A DNA stretch of 48,478 nt, taken from the NCBI GenBank assembly GCA_021604725.1, contig BQJN01000025.1:1-48478 (forward strand), given 5' to 3'. The DNA comes from Lysobacteraceae bacterium. GTDB lineage: Bacteria > Pseudomonadota > Gammaproteobacteria > Xanthomonadales > BQJN01. The position numbers and the translations under genes are program-made. Positions 1-9,523 of this stretch are shown piece after piece. Below the pieces are notes generated by a model, which worked only from the letters and a program-made list of their open reading frames with translations, did not search any database and had not been told where the DNA came from. Every line of letters begins with the position of its first letter. The stretch's first letter is position 1.

Positions 1-1
1 G

Positions 2-721
2 CTCACTCTTGAGCTTCCCGATGGGGTCAGCGTTGTATCCTCAGCACGCGGCGGCACCCCATGCAGTGGTACCCAAGTCGTGGTCTGCACACTGGGACCA
101 ATTTCAGCGAACGAATCCGAGCAAATCACCGTTGTCGCCGAGGTCGCGCCGGATGTCATTACCCCAGTAACCGGGATGGCGACCGTAACCAGTAGCCTTG
201 ACTTGGACCTGAGCAACAACACCTCAAGTCACACCGCGGTGGTGCAAAGCCTCGCTGATTTGTCACTGGTGATGACCATTGATCCGGCTGGCCCAGCACA
301 ACGTACGTTCGATCTCATCGCTACCGCCAGCAACGCGGGCCCTAGCGATGCCATGCAGCTGTCGATCAGTATCAACCTTCCTGAAGGCGTTGCAGTTGCC
401 GACCTGTTTGCAACGGACGGGGGCGCTTGCAACACGACAATCAGCGGAAACACACAATTGACTTGCACCTTTCCCGACTCCACGGGACCAGGGGCCATTC
501 GGACCGTCAGCGGTTCGTTGTCGGTGCTGAGCTCAAGAACGTTCTTCGTAGAGGCAAGCGTAAGCTCTATGTCTACAGACCCGGTCGCAAACAACAACGA
601 TGCGGTCCTGGGTTTTCGTGGCGCGGTCATCCCAATTCCAGCCTTGAGCTGGCCAATGCTGTTGTTGATGGCGCTACTGATGATCGGTGCCACACGATGG
701 TTGCGTCCTCGTGTAGGCTAG
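2..721 (+). CDS. Surface/exported protein with DUF11-like repeats and IPTL-CTERM-like anchor (5' end missing)
   Basis: The reading frame is open from base 2, so only the last 239 residues are present and the true start lies outside the window. The visible part is rich in Thr, Ser, Asn and Val and contains at least two beta-sandwich-like units with the pattern 'DLSLVMTIDPAGPA... ATASNAGPSDA... TCTFPD', typical of DUF11/conserved-repeat domains in secreted adhesin-like proteins. The last ~28 residues start IPIPALSWP, run into a hydrophobic helix and finish with WLRPRVG. This is the layout of the IPTL-CTERM sorting signal (short Pro motif, transmembrane helix, basic end). I infer an envelope-anchored or processed surface protein. 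It converges with acnA; the 123 bases between them show no convincing terminator. Confidence 0.75.
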   Translation, partial: LTLELPDGVSVVSSARGGTPCSGTQVVVCTLGPISANESEQITVVAEVAPDVITPVTGMATVTSSLDLDLSNNTSSHTAVVQSLADLSLVMTIDPAGPAQRTFDLIATASNAGPSDAMQLSISINLPEGVAVADLFATDGGACNTTISGNTQLTCTFPDSTGPGAIRTVSGSLSVLSSRTFFVEASVSSMSTDPVANNNDAVLGFRGAVIPIPALSWPMLLLMALLMIGATRWLRPRVG

Positions 722-844
722 CCCGAAACTCGCACCACGGGTAGCCCTCAAGCACCGAAGCACAATGTCCTGAAACTGCTGACGCAAAGGGGGAGGGCAG
801 TCGACCGTCCGCGCATCGACGGCCCATCCCGAAATGCCGGTTGA

Positions 845-3589
845 TCAATGAGCCCCTGTCTTTGGCTCTTCACTGGCCAGAATATCCCGTAAGACCATGT
901 TCAAAATGCCATCATTCTCAAAATAGCGGACCTCGGTGGGCGCATCGATTCGAACCACAGTGTTAAACGACACCTCAGACCCATCCTTTCGGGTCGCTAT
1001 GACCTGCATGCTTTGGCGTGGGGTTATGCCGTTGGCAACACCATTGATCGTGAAGGACTCAGTCCCGGATAGCCCTAGCGATTCGGCAGAATCTCCGTCT
1101 GCAAACTGCAGCGGGAGTATACCCATGCACACCAGGTTACTTCGGTGAATCCGCTCGTAGCTCTCAGCGATGACCGCCTTGACTCCGAGCAACGCCGCAC
1201 CCTTTGCCGCCCAGTCGCGCGAACTGCCGGACCCGTATTCTCGTCCCGCGATGACAATCAAGGGCGTACCTTCGTTCTGATAGCGAACGGCGGCATCGTA
1301 GATACTGAGTTGTTCGCCACTGGGTAAGTGGGTTGTCCACGATCCTTCGACACCTGGCACCAGTTTGTTGCGCAGGCGAATATTGCCAAAGGTTCCACGC
1401 ATCATGACCTCATGGTTGCCCCGGCGGGAACCAAAGCTGTTAAATTCAGCCGGCAGTACGCTTTGTTCCAGCAAATATCGGCCTGCGGTCGAATCAACTG
1501 CGATGGCACCGGCCGGTGAAATATGGTCAGTAGTTATCGAATCACCCAGTAAGGCAAGCACTCGAGCATCTTCAATACCTTTCGGTACTGAGGGTTCACT
1601 TTCAAAATCGATGAAGAAGGGTGGCTCGCGCACATAGGTTGACTCCTCAACCCAGTCGAACAGGGTGCCTGTTGGTGCAGGCATACCGCGCCACTTTTCG
1701 TCCCCATCGAAAATCCTGCCGTATTCGGAATCGAACTGGTCCGATGAAACAGAGGTCGTTACCAGGGATTCGATTTCTTCGGCTGTCGGCCAGATATCCT
1801 TCAGGTAGACAGCTTTTCCGTTGTCGTCGAAGCCAACGGGGTCCACGCCAAGATCACATAGCACCGTACCTGCAAGAGCATAAGCCACGCATAGTGGTGG
1901 TGATGCCAGGTAGCTCGCTTTTACCTGGGAATGAATGCGACCTTCAAAATTGCGGTTACCAGAAAGCACGGCAGCCACCACCAGGTCCTTGCTGGTGACG
2001 GCGTCAGCAATTTCTTTTGGCAAGGGGCCAGAGTTGCCGATGCAGGTGGTGCACCCATAGCCTACGAGATTGAAACCCAGCTTTTCGAGGTATGGCGTCA
2101 GGCCGGCTTTGTCGAGGTACTGGGTGACCACGCGGGAGCCAGGGGCCAGCGAGGTTTTTACCCAGGGCTGACACTGCAATCCAGCCGCTACCGCATTTCG
2201 AGCCAACAGGCCGGCAGCAATCATGACTGAGGGGTTTGACGTATTGGTGCAACTGGTAATGGCCGCAATGACCACCGATCCGTGCGTTACAGACTGAGCA
2301 CCACCTGGGTCTTGCAGTCGCTCTGCTGGTGCCTTGAGATACTCGCCGGCTGCGGCGCAACCTTCAGCTACAAGCCGTGCAATTTCCTTTGCGCTGGCAT
2401 CACTTGCGTTGCCTTCAAGGGCCGAATGAAATGACGAAGACACGCCAGAAAGAGTTACCCGATCCTGCGGCCGTTTTGGTCCAGCCATACTCGGTTCAAC
2501 CGCGGTGAGATCGAGGTCGAGTACTTCGCTAAAGTACGGTTCCACATCGGAATCCGTCCTGAATAAACCCTGTTCACGGGTATAAGCCTCAACCAACTCA
2601 ACACGATCACCACGTCCGGTCAGCTGCAGATACTTCAGCGTATTGCCATCGACCGGAAAAAGTGTCGCTGTTGCACCAAACTCAGGTGACATGTTCGCCA
2701 AGGTGGCGCGATCGGCAATGCTCAGGCTGCTCAAGCCAGAGCCAAAAAATTCGACGAACTTGCCAACCACGCCATGCGCTCTAAGCATTTGTGTAAGCGT
2801 TAACACCAGGTCCGTCGCTGTTGTTCCTGGTGGCAATGTGCCGTGCGTCCTGACTCCGACGACAATGGGTGCCGGCAGGAACACCGGTTGCCCAAGCATG
2901 GCCGCCTCGGCTTCAATACCGCCAACGCCCCACCCGAGAACGCCCAGTCCGTTGATCATGGGTGTGTGAGAGTCAGTACCAACCAGGGTATCGGGGAAAA
3001 GCCAGCCGTCACGCTCGATAACGACCTGCCCCAGGTGTTCAAGATTGACTTGATGACAGATACCCATGCCAGGAGGGACCACACGAAACCCGTCGAAGGC
3101 CTGCTGGGCCCAATTTAGCAGTGCATAACGCTCTCGGTTACGCCGATATTCCCATTCAAGGTTGGCAGAATATGCGTCGGCGCTGCCGAAACGATCGACC
3201 TGCACTGAATGGTCAATGACCAAGTCCACCGGTACAAATGGATTGACCTGCCTGGGGTTCCCCCCAGAACGGACGACGGCGCTTCTCATCGCTGCCAGGT
3301 CCACAACGGCAGGGACGCCGGTAAAGTCTTGCATCAGTACCCGTGCTGGCATGAATGCGATCGTCGTGTCGGTGCCTTTTGGCCATCTGGCCAGTGACTC
3401 AATGTCTGAGTGAGAGACCTCTTCGCTACCGGCTCTTCGGGAGATATTCTCTAGAAGAATTTTGATGGTATGGGGAAGGCGAGCCAGGTCCGACCCGGTC
3501 ATTGTGGCAATTTTGCCAAGGCTAATGAACCTGGCCAGCCCTGCGCTGGTCTTGATCTTCGATGTGAAATCACGCGAAGGAGTTTGCAT
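845..3589 (-). CDS. acnA: Aconitate hydratase A
   Basis: A 914-residue protein, full length for AcnA/IRP1-type aconitases. It isomerises citrate to isocitrate through cis-aconitate in the TCA cycle, in the cytoplasm. The [4Fe-4S] ligands are visible as Cys447 in AAITSCTNTSNPS and Cys513/Cys516 in GYGCTTCIGNSGPL. Substrate and active-site blocks LVGTDSHTPM (about 203-212), LGDSITTDHISPAG and REYGSGSSRDWAAKG in the swivelling C-terminal domain are intact. The start ATG at 3589 lies just downstream of an A/G-rich GATGAGA stretch. The gene is alone on the - strand with about 200 bases to the upstream stress-protein gene; that gap holds a long hairpin. The assignment is secure at family level. AcnB is excluded by domain order and length. 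Confidence 0.97.
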   Translation of the reverse strand: MQTPSRDFTSKIKTSAGLARFISLGKIATMTGSDLARLPHTIKILLENISRRAGSEEVSHSDIESLARWPKGTDTTIAFMPARVLMQDFTGVPAVVDLAAMRSAVVRSGGNPRQVNPFVPVDLVIDHSVQVDRFGSADAYSANLEWEYRRNRERYALLNWAQQAFDGFRVVPPGMGICHQVNLEHLGQVVIERDGWLFPDTLVGTDSHTPMINGLGVLGWGVGGIEAEAAMLGQPVFLPAPIVVGVRTHGTLPPGTTATDLVLTLTQMLRAHGVVGKFVEFFGSGLSSLSIADRATLANMSPEFGATATLFPVDGNTLKYLQLTGRGDRVELVEAYTREQGLFRTDSDVEPYFSEVLDLDLTAVEPSMAGPKRPQDRVTLSGVSSSFHSALEGNASDASAKEIARLVAEGCAAAGEYLKAPAERLQDPGGAQSVTHGSVVIAAITSCTNTSNPSVMIAAGLLARNAVAAGLQCQPWVKTSLAPGSRVVTQYLDKAGLTPYLEKLGFNLVGYGCTTCIGNSGPLPKEIADAVTSKDLVVAAVLSGNRNFEGRIHSQVKASYLASPPLCVAYALAGTVLCDLGVDPVGFDDNGKAVYLKDIWPTAEEIESLVTTSVSSDQFDSEYGRIFDGDEKWRGMPAPTGTLFDWVEESTYVREPPFFIDFESEPSVPKGIEDARVLALLGDSITTDHISPAGAIAVDSTAGRYLLEQSVLPAEFNSFGSRRGNHEVMMRGTFGNIRLRNKLVPGVEGSWTTHLPSGEQLSIYDAAVRYQNEGTPLIVIAGREYGSGSSRDWAAKGAALLGVKAVIAESYERIHRSNLVCMGILPLQFADGDSAESLGLSGTESFTINGVANGITPRQSMQVIATRKDGSEVSFNTVVRIDAPTEVRYFENDGILNMVLRDILASEEPKTGAH

Positions 3590-3645
3590 AGTCTCATCTC
3601 ATCTGTGTGGTAGGTGGGTGGTCGAATGACAAGGCAGGCTTGAGT

Positions 3646-3679
3646 CAAGGTCTGATACGGTTGCCGTCATCAGACCTTG
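3646..3679. other. Long hairpin upstream of acnA
   Basis: Inverted repeat of 11 bases, CAAGGTCTGAT at 3646-3656 and ATCAGACCTTG at 3669-3679. The pairing continues inward through ACGG/CCGT around a TTG loop with one bulged C. It lies between the end of the universal stress gene (3794) and the start of acnA (3589), both on the - strand. There is no T-run on either side, so a simple intrinsic terminator is not supported. A leader structure of acnA or a processing/REP-like site are alternatives. Confidence 0.55.
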
Positions 3680-3793
3680 GAAACGCTTTTGCAGCTTGGC
3701 AAGCTGGTGATGGGTTCAGATATGGCGCTCGCCTTCAAGGCAATTCATACAGCTTCCAATTCATGCCAACCTTATGACTTTGTTCATGGCCCC

Positions 3794-4780
3794 TCAAGCA
3801 ACGCTCCGTTGCCTGGTGTTGAAGTCCTGTAAGGACGTCACCAGGGTCAATGGCTTTTTGATTGCAACGGGGGTTTTGAATCCGTCGGGCTTGATTGCAA
3901 GAACTGAGCAGTCCACCTGACGCAACACAGAGTCGGCGGTGTTGCCGATGAAAAACCCCGGAATACCAGTTCTACCCACGGTACCCATAACCAGCAAATC
4001 GATATTTTCATCGCGCGCGATGACAGGAATCATTTCCTTGGCATCACCTTTGCGCAGGTGAATGTTGACCTTCGCCGGATTGATTCCGCTTCTTGCTATG
4101 GCGTTGCCTAGCCAGCGCCCATGGCGTTTCTCCACGTCGTCCAGGAGACTGTTGACGTATGAATGACCAACCCGGCCTCGCAACAACACCTCTTTGTACA
4201 AATCCCAAATGTGCACTATATGCAACTCGGCATCTACGGTTTCGGCAACGTACTTGCCCCATTCCAGGACCTTGACGGCCAATGCACTTTTCTCTTCGTC
4301 GGAGGCGAGCAGATCAACGGCGACCATGACTTTGTCCAGCTTTCCCGCAGGCGTCGGCTTAAACAGCCATACCGGATCGGGGCTCATCCGGAACAGTTGC
4401 ATATCCGTGCTTCCGAACAAAAGTCGCAATTGCCCACCTTCGTTTTCAGCTGGCTTTATGACCATATCAAAACCGCCCGCTACCGCGGTACGTATTACTT
4501 GTTCATAAGAATTCCCGGCTGCCTGCTGTACCGTGGTTGAGATGCCTGCTCGCTCCATTTCCATCCCCAGCTTTGACAACTCTTCGAGCTGTGCCGTTGC
4601 AGTCAATTCGTAATCGTCGAATATCGCGACCTGTAATTCCGGGTCGACGGGGGGAGGGTTAACGACGCCAAGCAAAGTAACTTTTGTATCGTTATCGGCA
4701 ATCGCAGAAACCTCTGCAATCATGGCTTGACTATCATATTTGCCTTCCATAACAACAAGAATCTTGGAAATACGTTTCAT
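3794..4780 (-). CDS. Universal stress protein with two Usp domains (UspE-like)
   Basis: A 328-residue protein with two tandem Usp domains (about 1-140 and 150-305), the size of UspE-type proteins. The first domain starts RISKILVVMEG. The second keeps the nucleotide-binding loop MGTVGRTGIPGFFIGNTADS (Gly-x2-Gly-x9-Gly), so ATP binding is likely there; the first domain has the shorter LFGSTDMQL. It is a cytoplasmic protein linked in other bacteria to stress survival and motility, with no defined enzymatic reaction. The ATG at 4780 is preceded by CTGAGGTAAATCACC (TGAGG, suitable spacing). It sits between an Rnk-like gene and acnA on the same strand, with about 160 and 200 bases between them, so they need not be one transcript. 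Confidence 0.9.
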   Translation of the reverse strand: MKRISKILVVMEGKYDSQAMIAEVSAIADNDTKVTLLGVVNPPPVDPELQVAIFDDYELTATAQLEELSKLGMEMERAGISTTVQQAAGNSYEQVIRTAVAGGFDMVIKPAENEGGQLRLLFGSTDMQLFRMSPDPVWLFKPTPAGKLDKVMVAVDLLASDEEKSALAVKVLEWGKYVAETVDAELHIVHIWDLYKEVLLRGRVGHSYVNSLLDDVEKRHGRWLGNAIARSGINPAKVNIHLRKGDAKEMIPVIARDENIDLLVMGTVGRTGIPGFFIGNTADSVLRQVDCSVLAIKPDGFKTPVAIKKPLTLVTSLQDFNTRQRSVA

Positions 4781-4940
4781 GGTGATTTACCTCAGGACAA
4801 ATCGCCGTTTCAGGCGAAAAATTAATGAATACGGTGCCGCTGTGTACTGGCTTCCAGCGCCTTTATCGAACGAAACCAAGCGCTAATAGCGGCTGTTGAA
4901 ACCAGCTTGTGGTGCAAACTGGAGCCCATCCAGGGAGCTG

Positions 4941-5354
4941 CTAACCTGCTCTCTGTAGATGGAGTTCGCCTTCTGGTTGAGCGGTAACCGCCACCACTTG
5001 CAACTCCACCTGCCGTCCGCCGGGCACCTGCCAGCGGATAGATTGGCCAACACGAAGCCCCAGGAGTGCACTGCCAACAGGGGCCAACACTGATACCGTC
5101 CCAGGCGACCCAGCCTGCTCTGGGTAGACAAGCGTCATTTCATAGGCCTTGTTCTCTTCGCTGTCGATGAACCTCACTGTAGAGTTCATGGTCACGCAGT
5201 CAGGGCCGACTTCATCAGCATCGACAATTCTGGCGCGACTCAATTCATCGCTCAGCATGTCAATGCCGGGTAGAGTCAGGTTGGAGCTGGCGTCCAGCAA
5301 CCGATCCAGTTTCTGATAATCTGATCGAACCAGCGTGATTGTGGTGTCATTCAT
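4941..5354 (-). CDS. rnk: Rnk-like regulator with GreA/GreB C-terminal domain
   Basis: About 137 residues from ATG 5354, which has GGAG nine bases upstream; an ATG at 5369 would add MEYEA but lacks such a site. The N-terminal ~45 residues form a short helical segment (YQKLDRLLDA). The rest matches the GreA/GreB C-terminal FKBP-like fold: 'VTMNSTVRFID... YEMTLVYPEQA... VSVLAPVGSALLGLRVGQSIRWQVPGG'. This is the architecture of Rnk, the nucleoside diphosphate kinase regulator that binds RNA polymerase near the secondary channel but lacks the long Gre coiled coil. The role is inferred from family. It is separated by about 160 bases from the stress-protein gene. Confidence 0.85.
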   Translation of the reverse strand: MNDTTITLVRSDYQKLDRLLDASSNLTLPGIDMLSDELSRARIVDADEVGPDCVTMNSTVRFIDSEENKAYEMTLVYPEQAGSPGTVSVLAPVGSALLGLRVGQSIRWQVPGGRQVELQVVAVTAQPEGELHLQRAG

Positions 5355-5369
5355 GGCTTCATACTCCAT

Positions 5370-5764
5370 CCAAAAGGCGATTGTTCGCCTGAAGTTGCTT
5401 CAGCTTCGGTCATCAAAACATTTGATCATCAGTCTCGTCTGATGGCCTGTGGTTCGTATTGTGAAGCTTCCTCGGACCACGCAGTATTCGTGCTTTCGCT
5501 TAAGTCCATTGTGGTTATTACGTAGTTCAGGATCGACCTGCCCGTATCAGCGTACTGGCGAATTGGACTGTTCGAGACTGAGCATTTGTGAGTATTTAGG
5601 TGAGGCTTTAACGAACAGTGCGGACTGCAGGGCAGAGCAGCATTCGAAGTATTCAGGGCCTGGTCAGCTGCCGCGTTTACAACTTGGGGTAGGGTAGAAT
5701 GCTGTTAATACGCTTTTCCACAGTGAACACCGACTGACCCGCGGGTCTGCGCACGCATCTGCGA
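5370..5764. other. Intergenic region between rnk and the PAS kinase
   Basis: About 395 bases between divergent genes. It should hold the promoters for rnk (-) and the sensor kinase (+), but I see no confident -35/-10 pair, operator or gene. It contains one GGGTAGGG octamer at 5687-5694 on the + strand, in the orientation expected of a KOPS pointing to the dif site. Confidence 0.5.
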
Positions 5765-7354
5765 ATGGGTACCGGATCTATGAAAAGGGCCAAGAGTTCT
5801 GAACAAGCAGCACAACAACCCTCCACGTCGGAGCGGTTCATCAGGACTCTACTCGACAACCTGCCTGGCATGGCTTACCGCTGCGCCAACGATCGCCCCT
5901 GGACCATGCAGTTTGTTAGCGATGGATGTGAAGTGCTCACCGGCCACGAGGCCGAGTACGTTGCCGGCGGGGAGTTTTTATGGACCAGCCTCATCCATGC
6001 TGATGACCTTACAGCCGCGAGGGCCGCGGTAAACAAGGCGATTGCGATTGGTGGCAAGTTCGACATTCAGTACCGCATAGTCGACAAGAGCGGCCAGGAA
6101 AAATGGGTGAGAGAGCAGGGCTGTGGTGTTTCGGATGAACACGGAAACATTGTCGCAATTGAAGGTTATATCGATGATGTTACGCCGATAAAGGAGGCTG
6201 CTCGCGCCCTCGCGCAATCAGAAAAGTTCTATCAAGAGGAGATACGGCAACGGCACGAAAAGCTAAACGTTACCATTGACAACGCCCCGATAGGCATTGT
6301 CACCTACCGTTGTGGTGGTACGTTTGAGCGTGTCAACCACGCCTTCTGCGAGATGACCGGCTACTCAGCCGTTGAACTACAGGAAATGGTGTTGGAAGAT
6401 CTGACTGACCCAATCCATTTAAATGAAACCACAGAGTTCCTGGGCAGGGTACAACGGGGCGAAATTGACACCTACTCTCAAAATTCACGGTACATCTGCA
6501 AGGACGGCACGAAGATCGATGTTCGAGTCATCAATGCCGCAACTCATGACGCTACTGGTCGGCCGAACGTGATCATTAGTCAGGTAACGGACATCTCATC
6601 GCAGATTAAGGCGCAGTCGGAAATTCGGCGTCAACATGAGCTCCTGGCGCATGCCGACCGACTACATACGCTGGGGGAAATGGCCACCGGCATCGCACAT
6701 GAGATTAACCAGCCGCTGACTGCGATATCCTTGTTCGCACATACCGGTAAACGACGTTACGAAGCGGGTGAGTTCGACCGGCTTCCTGAGATATTCGAAA
6801 AACTTGGCCAGCACTCGAAACGCGCAGGCGCAATCGTTGAGCGAATTCAACACATGGGGCGACGTACAGAAAGCGCCAGAGTGCTTGCTCAACTCAATGA
6901 AGTGATCAAAGACGTCGTAATTTTGGCCGAAGTCGATGCGCGATCGAGTGAGATAGAAATCCAGCTGAACCTGGCAGAGTATCTACCTGAGATCCGAGTC
7001 AACATTGTGCAGATTCATCAGGTTGCACTAAATTTGCTGCGAAACGGCATGGATGCGATGCGAGCACTGGGATGTCGCAATGGCAACATCATTGAAGTAT
7101 GTACGCGGCAACTTGCAGACGGCTATCTTGAAGTTGCGGTGTCGGACAGCGGATGTGGTATTTCAAACCAACTTGCTGAACACCTGTTCGACTCGTTTCT
7201 CACCACGAAAAGTTCTGGTCTCGGTATGGGGCTGCCTATCAGCAGAGCGATCATTTCCGCTCATGGCGGTCAACTACTTTTCCGCAACAACCCCACATGT
7301 GGAGCAACCTTTACATTTACCCTGCCAGTCGTCCTTTCCGAGAACCCGCGATGA
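5765..7354 (+). CDS. PAS-domain sensor histidine kinase (FixL-like)
   Basis: A 529-residue soluble kinase with no transmembrane segment. PAS 1 spans about 25-148 (includes the PAC part QYRIVDKSGQEKWVREQG), PAS 2 about 165-283, HisKA about 293-360 with phospho-acceptor His312 in GIAHEINQPLTAIS, and HATPase about 375-525 with N box NLLRNGMDAM, G1 box DSGCGI and G2 box SGLGMGLPIS. The HEINQPL form of the H box and the paired FixJ-like regulator are typical of FixL/DctB/TodS-type kinases. No haem-binding His could be assigned in PAS 1, so oxygen sensing cannot be claimed. Its TGA overlaps the next ATG as ATGA, so the two are translationally coupled. An alternative start is the ATG at 5780. Confidence 0.92.
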   Translation: MGTGSMKRAKSSEQAAQQPSTSERFIRTLLDNLPGMAYRCANDRPWTMQFVSDGCEVLTGHEAEYVAGGEFLWTSLIHADDLTAARAAVNKAIAIGGKFDIQYRIVDKSGQEKWVREQGCGVSDEHGNIVAIEGYIDDVTPIKEAARALAQSEKFYQEEIRQRHEKLNVTIDNAPIGIVTYRCGGTFERVNHAFCEMTGYSAVELQEMVLEDLTDPIHLNETTEFLGRVQRGEIDTYSQNSRYICKDGTKIDVRVINAATHDATGRPNVIISQVTDISSQIKAQSEIRRQHELLAHADRLHTLGEMATGIAHEINQPLTAISLFAHTGKRRYEAGEFDRLPEIFEKLGQHSKRAGAIVERIQHMGRRTESARVLAQLNEVIKDVVILAEVDARSSEIEIQLNLAEYLPEIRVNIVQIHQVALNLLRNGMDAMRALGCRNGNIIEVCTRQLADGYLEVAVSDSGCGISNQLAEHLFDSFLTTKSSGLGMGLPISRAIISAHGGQLLFRNNPTCGATFTFTLPVVLSENPR

Positions 7355-7968
7355 ATAGGGAACAGACCGTTTATGTCGTCGACGACGATGAAGGTGTTCG
7401 AGATGGTCTGGGTATGTTGCTGGAAACTGTGGGCCTAAGCTATGAAGCCTTTGGTTCGGCAACGGAGTTCCTGGAAAGTTACGACCCCAACAGTCGAGGC
7501 TGCCTGGTGTTGGACATTCGCATGCCCAAAATTTCAGGGCTGGAATTGCAGGGTTTATTGAGTGCACGTGGTTCAGACTTGCCGATAATCTTCATCACCG
7601 GCCATGGGGATATTCCCATGGCCGTCGAAGCGATGCGGCGCGGAGCAATGGATTTTATTCGCAAGCCGTTCCGTGAACAGGAGCTGTTGGATCGGATAAA
7701 TGAAGCGCTTGATGTCGAACTTGTCAGGCGCAAGAGAGCACAGGAACGGGATGCCCTTGTGTCGAAAATTGAGGCGCTCACAGAACGGGAAAAAATGGTT
7801 TTCGAAGCGGTCGCCCGTGGGGACATGAACAAAGTGATAGCAATTGACCTTGGAATCAGCGAACGTACGGTGGAGGTTCACAGAGCCAATGTCATGAGGA
7901 AAATTGGTGTCCGAACGCTAGCGGAACTCATTCGTATCAAAATCGCGGCAGACGCCCTGCATGACTAA
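7351..7968 (+). CDS. FixJ-family response regulator (receiver + LuxR-type HTH)
   Basis: A 205-residue regulator starting at ATG 7351, which overlaps the kinase stop. The receiver (about 5-120) has acidic pocket DDDE at 11-14, phospho-acceptor Asp55 in LDIRMP, Thr83 in FITGHGD and Lys105 in RKPF. The LuxR/FixJ HTH (about 140-200) reads LTEREKMVFEAVARGDMNKVIA...ISERTVEVHRANVMRKIGV. It should bind DNA as a dimer once phosphorylated by the upstream kinase. Target genes are unknown; the co-directional MFS transporter 51 bases downstream is a candidate by position only. Confidence 0.95.
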   Translation: MNREQTVYVVDDDEGVRDGLGMLLETVGLSYEAFGSATEFLESYDPNSRGCLVLDIRMPKISGLELQGLLSARGSDLPIIFITGHGDIPMAVEAMRRGAMDFIRKPFREQELLDRINEALDVELVRRKRAQERDALVSKIEALTEREKMVFEAVARGDMNKVIAIDLGISERTVEVHRANVMRKIGVRTLAELIRIKIAADALHD

Positions 7969-8019
7969 CCCTTTACTATCTAGCCAGTTCGAAGTCATCG
8001 ATCGAATGGGCAAAACCAA

Positions 8020-9267
8020 TTGAAACATACGCTGCCCAAAGTAGCCGCTTTGCTGTTTGGTGTAGCTATCCTGCTGACCGGGCAGGGTTTGCAGGGCACG
8101 CTGATTCCGACACGCGCTGCGCTCGAACACTTTTCCACGGTTACGATTGGTGTGATCGGAGCTGCATACTTTCTGGGATTCACTCTCGGATGCATGCGCG
8201 GTGGCGTGCTCCTTCGTTCGGTGGGGCATGTACGAGTATTCGCGGCCATGACCGCTGCAGCGTCAGCCACACCGCTGATACTCGGCTTGTGGACCGACCC
8301 GTGGTTGTGGGCCGTTTTGCGAGTGCTGACAGGCTTTTGTTTTGCCGTGCTTTACGTGGTGATTGAGAGTTGGCTCAACGGGTGCACCAGCAACCAGACA
8401 CGAGGCGGCGTCTTCTCGATCTATGTTTTCATAACACTCACCGTGACGGCGCTAGGCCAGTTGATGATGCTGTTTTACGACCCGCGAGAACTGGAGCTTT
8501 TCGTGATCGCTTCCATTCTCGTGTCCTCTGCACTGATACCTGTGGTTCTTTCCCGCTCCGAAGCACCGGAAAAACCCCGAGTTGTCAGCATCAATCTGCG
8601 CCGTCTATTTCAGATCTCGCCGTCGGGGGCTTGGAGCTGTTTCGCCGCTGGCCTGACCAACGGTTCTTTCTGGGCGATTTCAGCGATCTTTGCGTCACAG
8701 ATCACCGGCAACACCGATTCTGCTGCCTGGTATATGACCAGCGGTGTCGTCGGGGGCGCGCTTTTGCAGTGGCCTCTCGGTTTTCTGTCTGACCGCCTGG
8801 ACCGACGACGGGTCCTGGCCTTCATAGCGCTGGGGGCAGGGGTTGTCGGCTGTGCGATTGTCCTGACCGTGGCAAGTTCGTCACAAGTGTCATTGATGCT
8901 CATTGGAGCATTGTGGGGAAGCATGGCGTTTCCTTTGTATTCAGTCGCTGTGGCGCTTACCAACGACCGTGCGCAGCCGGACGAGTATGTCCAGGTCTCA
9001 AGCGGTTTGCTATTGCTGTTCGGTATGGGCGCTGTTGCCGGACCGGTGTTGGCTGCAATAGTGATGGGGGCGATGGGGCCAGGCGGGCTCTATGTTTTCA
9101 GTGCTGCCGTGCACCTGGTGTTGTTCGGCTATGTTGGTAAACGAGCATTGAATCGACTACCGCCAATACCAGTTGACCAACAGCGCGACTTTGGCGAAGT
9201 ACTGGCCAGTGCCCACACGGCGTCCACGGTTTTCGAAACCGAGGGTGACAACGCAAGCAAGCCTTGA
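8020..9267 (+). CDS. MFS transporter (YcaD-like)
   Basis: A 415-residue inner-membrane protein with about 12 hydrophobic helices and the MFS loop pattern (FLGFTLGCMRGGVLLRSVGHVRV between helices 2 and 3; a second FLSDRLDRRRVLA mid-protein). The N-terminus and the serine/alanine-rich helices resemble the YcaD branch of the superfamily. The start is TTG at 8020: an in-frame TAG at 7981 leaves no other start codon upstream, and the next ATG would remove the first two helices. The ribosome site is weak. The substrate cannot be inferred. Loose proximity to the two-component pair suggests possible co-expression. Confidence 0.88.
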   Translation: MKHTLPKVAALLFGVAILLTGQGLQGTLIPTRAALEHFSTVTIGVIGAAYFLGFTLGCMRGGVLLRSVGHVRVFAAMTAAASATPLILGLWTDPWLWAVLRVLTGFCFAVLYVVIESWLNGCTSNQTRGGVFSIYVFITLTVTALGQLMMLFYDPRELELFVIASILVSSALIPVVLSRSEAPEKPRVVSINLRRLFQISPSGAWSCFAAGLTNGSFWAISAIFASQITGNTDSAAWYMTSGVVGGALLQWPLGFLSDRLDRRRVLAFIALGAGVVGCAIVLTVASSSQVSLMLIGALWGSMAFPLYSVAVALTNDRAQPDEYVQVSSGLLLLFGMGAVAGPVLAAIVMGAMGPGGLYVFSAAVHLVLFGYVGKRALNRLPPIPVDQQRDFGEVLASAHTASTVFETEGDNASKP

Positions 9268-9523
9268 GTTTTTAGCGAAAACCAGCCGGATCCAAGGACC
9301 GGCCTGGCGACCTGGAACGGGCCAGCAGCCAACCACTCACTCCAATTCTGCTTTCCTGTTTGCATTCGTAACGCGTAAACATTCACGTATGAAGTGCAAA
9401 GCAGTCAAGATTGGTTCAGACTGCATGTACGCATTTCGCGCACTGTGCGGATTGCGAAGTCAAGTCACCAAAAGACTCGCGCGGTATGCGGGTCTGCGTG
9501 AAATATAGCCTAGGGGGCATATA

